Positions 6,513 through 8,004 of a DNA stretch of 8,004 bases are shown here, piece after piece. Source of the DNA: an uncultured Burkholderiaceae bacterium. GTDB lineage: Bacteria; Pseudomonadota; Gammaproteobacteria; Burkholderiales; Burkholderiaceae. A program made the position numbers and the translations under genes. Each line of letters begins with the position of its first letter. Position 1 is the stretch's first letter. Below the pieces are notes generated by a model, which saw only the letters and a program-made list of their open reading frames with translations, made no database searches and had not been told where the DNA came from. The stretch is taken from assembly GCA_937871985.1 (NCBI GenBank), contig CALMPB010000081.1, forward strand, positions 1 to 8,004. The letters are read 5' to 3'.

Positions 6513-6518
6513 CTTCAC

Positions 6519-7103
6519 ATGATTTCTGAAAATGGCGCGCTGATCGAGTTCTATCAGGGCTCGGTACAGAACAAATCCAAGTCGGCCTCCGCAGGGCGTC
6601 CGATTTTCGAGGATCGCGTATTCGTGCGTATCCAGACCCCCGGCGATACGCGCACGGTAATTGACCGTATCGCTACCGATCAAGACCGCCATCGCTTTGC
6701 TCGGGCGCTGTCCATTTTCGAACGCGGTATCCAGATCACCGCCGAAGGCACCCCATTGGAAGAATGGCCGCAGATCACGCGCAGCCAGGTGAACGAGCTC
6801 AAGCACGTCGGGGTGCTTAGCGTCGAGGTCTTGGCCGAGGTGTCCGATGCAAATATTCAGCGCCTGGGGCCGGGCTATACGCAGCTTCGACTACGCGCAC
6901 GCCAGTATTTGGAAGCCTCGGCCGACGATGCGCAGGCAACCGCCGCCGCGCGCGAGCGGGAAACACTGGAGGAGCGCGTGCGGTTGCTGGAGGAAGAAAA
7001 CGCCGCCCTTCGTGATCGCGCAGAGGCGAACACCGAGGCTGAAAACGAGAAGACCGATGAAACGGCGCGCCGCGGGCGTCCTCGCAAGGCAGAACAGCAA
7101 TGA
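6519..7103 (+). CDS. Conserved phage protein with coiled coil and AT-hook-like tail
   Basis: A 194-residue protein of a type I recall in phage head modules, without an assigned function. Residues 1-75 include GRPIFEDRVFVRIQTPGD (26-43) and IDRIATDQDRHRFARA (48-63). Residues 77-132 (GTPLEEWPQITRSQVNELKHVG, then VSDANIQRLGPG) form a compact helical unit resembling a helix-hairpin-helix arrangement. Residues 144-170 are a short coiled coil with heptad leucines (TLEERVRLLEEENAALRD). The tail, residues 171-194, is charged and disordered and ends with RRGRPRK (184-190), the shape of an AT-hook. It comes after the terminator and overlaps the adaptor gene by 4 nt, so the two are probably translated together. 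A role in head completion or at the connector is inferred from position only. Confidence 0.85.
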   Translation: MISENGALIEFYQGSVQNKSKSASAGRPIFEDRVFVRIQTPGDTRTVIDRIATDQDRHRFARALSIFERGIQITAEGTPLEEWPQITRSQVNELKHVGVLSVEVLAEVSDANIQRLGPGYTQLRLRARQYLEASADDAQATAAARERETLEERVRLLEEENAALRDRAEANTEAENEKTDETARRGRPRKAEQQ

Positions 7104-7999
7104 CCCTGCTCGATTTCATTCGCGCCGTCATGGCCGAGCTGGGCCTGCAAAACGTCTCGAGCGTGGTCGGCAACCAAGAGCCGACCGTGCGCCAACTGCT
7201 GGCCCTTGCGCAGCGCCTGGGCAACGATTTGACGCGTGAATGGGATTGGCAGCGGCTTGACCGTGAATACATCTTGACCACCCGCGCCCTCGTTCAGTCG
7301 GTCACGACCACCGAGGGCAGCGCGGTCATCACGACGGACACGACCGGCTTATCAGCGCGATGGGGTGTCTTTGGAACGGGGGCCAGACCGTTCGCCCAGA
7401 TCCTGAGCATTGACTCGCCCACCCAGGCCACGATGAACATGCCGGCGGATCGCTCGGGCACGACCGATATGCAGTTCAGCCAGGTCGAATATCCGCTTCC
7501 CTCCGACTGGAAAAAGCAAATTCCTCAGACGGAATGGGACAGAACGAACCGCTGGCCGCTGATGGGGCCCTTGACGGCTCAGGCGTGGCAATCCTTCAAA
7601 TCGGGAATCGTCTACGCGGGGCCCCGGGAGCGTTTTCGCATTCTCGGTAATGCCATTGTTTTGAATCCGCCGCCGCCCGATGGGCTGCTGTTGGCATTCG
7701 AGTACATCAGCAATAACTGGGTGCTGTCGGCGGCAAGCACCGGCAAATCCTCGTTCACCGCCGACGACGATACCTTCATTTTCGATGATTCGCTGATGAT
7801 TCTGGGTCTGAAAACCCTCTTTCTACAAGCGAAAGGTCTGGATTTCAGCTTGGAAGGCTCGCAGTTCTCGAGCCTGTTGGCCCAATGCAAGGCGCAGGAC
7901 AAGTCCGCGCCCATGCTGTCCATTTCGCCAAGCTCTGGCGGTCGCCTGCTCAGCATGGCCAACGTGCCGGATGGCAATTGGGGGCGCCCGCAATGGTAA
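7100..7999 (+). CDS. Probable head-tail adaptor (head completion protein)
   Basis: A 299-residue protein starting with an ATGA overlap on the previous gene, with only a weak AAGG 10 nt upstream, so coupled translation is likely. The N-terminal segment, residues 1-57 (LDFIRAVMAELGL, then EPTVRQLLALAQRLGNDLTREWDWQRLDRE), is the pattern of adaptor proteins that bind below the portal in short-tailed phages as I know them: a helical start, then a stretch of ring-forming helices with a Trp-x-Trp-x-x-Leu. The middle (60-200) is beta-rich, with YPLPSDWKK (131-139) and RFRILGNAIVLNPPPPDG (178-195). Residues 222-265 are helical. These features support a connector role closing the filled head and receiving the tail. 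The Ser/Gly-rich C-terminus (273-285) may be flexible. It could also be annotated as a tail tubular or generic structural protein. Confidence 0.75.
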   Translation: MTLLDFIRAVMAELGLQNVSSVVGNQEPTVRQLLALAQRLGNDLTREWDWQRLDREYILTTRALVQSVTTTEGSAVITTDTTGLSARWGVFGTGARPFAQILSIDSPTQATMNMPADRSGTTDMQFSQVEYPLPSDWKKQIPQTEWDRTNRWPLMGPLTAQAWQSFKSGIVYAGPRERFRILGNAIVLNPPPPDGLLLAFEYISNNWVLSAASTGKSSFTADDDTFIFDDSLMILGLKTLFLQAKGLDFSLEGSQFSSLLAQCKAQDKSAPMLSISPSSGGRLLSMANVPDGNWGRPQW

Positions 8000-8004
8000 T
8001 GCGC
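7993..8004 (+). CDS. Start of a downstream gene, cut by the window edge
   Basis: ATG at 7993 and a second in-frame ATG at 7999 (TAATG, overlapping the adaptor stop) open a frame reading Met-Val-Met-Arg to the edge. A G run at 7980-7984 could serve as a ribosome site for the first ATG. The overlap follows the coupling style of the other genes. By position the product should be another connector or tail protein, but four codons do not allow a name. Confidence 0.4.

Larger units (their letters stand above)
6440..6518 (+). other. 79-nt intergenic gap, no promoter seen
   Basis: This gap holds a pyrimidine tract (6443-6460), the terminator (6465-6488), a small 5-bp inverted repeat TGCGG/CCGCA (6491-6495 and 6501-6505) and the ribosome site of the next gene (6507-6512). 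Only 30 nt separate the T tract from the next ATG, and I see no paired -35/-10 elements of sigma-70 type there. Downstream genes therefore seem to rely on readthrough. Confidence 0.6.

Noticed and set aside
6372..6518. 49-codon upstream extension of the 194-residue protein
   Set aside because: It runs through the 68-residue gene and the terminator, while ATG 6519 has a good ribosome site.
1..8004. Diversity-generating retroelement, CRISPR array, tRNA gene or defence island
   Set aside because: No reverse transcriptase, paired variable/template repeat, regularly spaced repeat, tRNA-like fold or defence-type domain was seen. All space is taken by head genes and short gaps.

Overview
The window is a head-morphogenesis module of a tailed double-stranded DNA phage or prophage. 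Every convincing gene is on the + strand, and nothing host-like (metabolic, tRNA, rRNA), no insertion sequence and no CRISPR array is visible. The moderately GC-rich coding style and the types of terminase, portal and coat protein fit a phage of a proteobacterium, perhaps a betaproteobacterium or Pseudomonas. The long P22-type portal and its coiled C-terminal tail suggest a short-tailed (podovirus-like) virion. Host and morphotype are inferences, because no tail gene lies in the window.

Layout, left to right: the last 12 codons of a probable terminase small subunit (1-39); terminase large subunit with a TTG start (23-1420); portal (1420-3516); a conserved small protein of unknown function (3513-3803); scaffold (3830-4882); major capsid protein (4894-5889); a putative capsid decoration protein (5900-6190); an unrecognised 68-residue protein (6233-6439); a strong intrinsic terminator (6465-6488); a 194-residue protein with a coiled coil and an AT-hook-like tail (6519-7103); a probable head-tail adaptor (7100-7999); and the first codons of another gene (7993 onward).

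The genes would work as one assembly line. Scaffold and coat protein build a procapsid around the portal vertex. The terminase docks on the portal and pumps in DNA. The small protein after the coat gene may reinforce the shell, and the adaptor closes the portal and provides the tail attachment site. No prohead protease gene is present between portal and coat, so the scaffold may leave intact, as in P22, rather than being digested.

Gene junctions are tight (overlaps of 17, 1, 4, 4 and probably 7 nt, gaps of 10-26 nt) except around the two small genes after the coat gene. There, a GC-rich hairpin (6196-6216) and a strong terminator (6465-6488) interrupt the cluster. A second terminator-like hairpin lies inside the small gene after the portal (3579-3601). 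These three RNA structures are the least ordinary part of the window and could set the ratio of capsid to connector proteins. I found no clear case for a previously undescribed system. The gene content is that of a standard phage head module with several uncharacterised small proteins.
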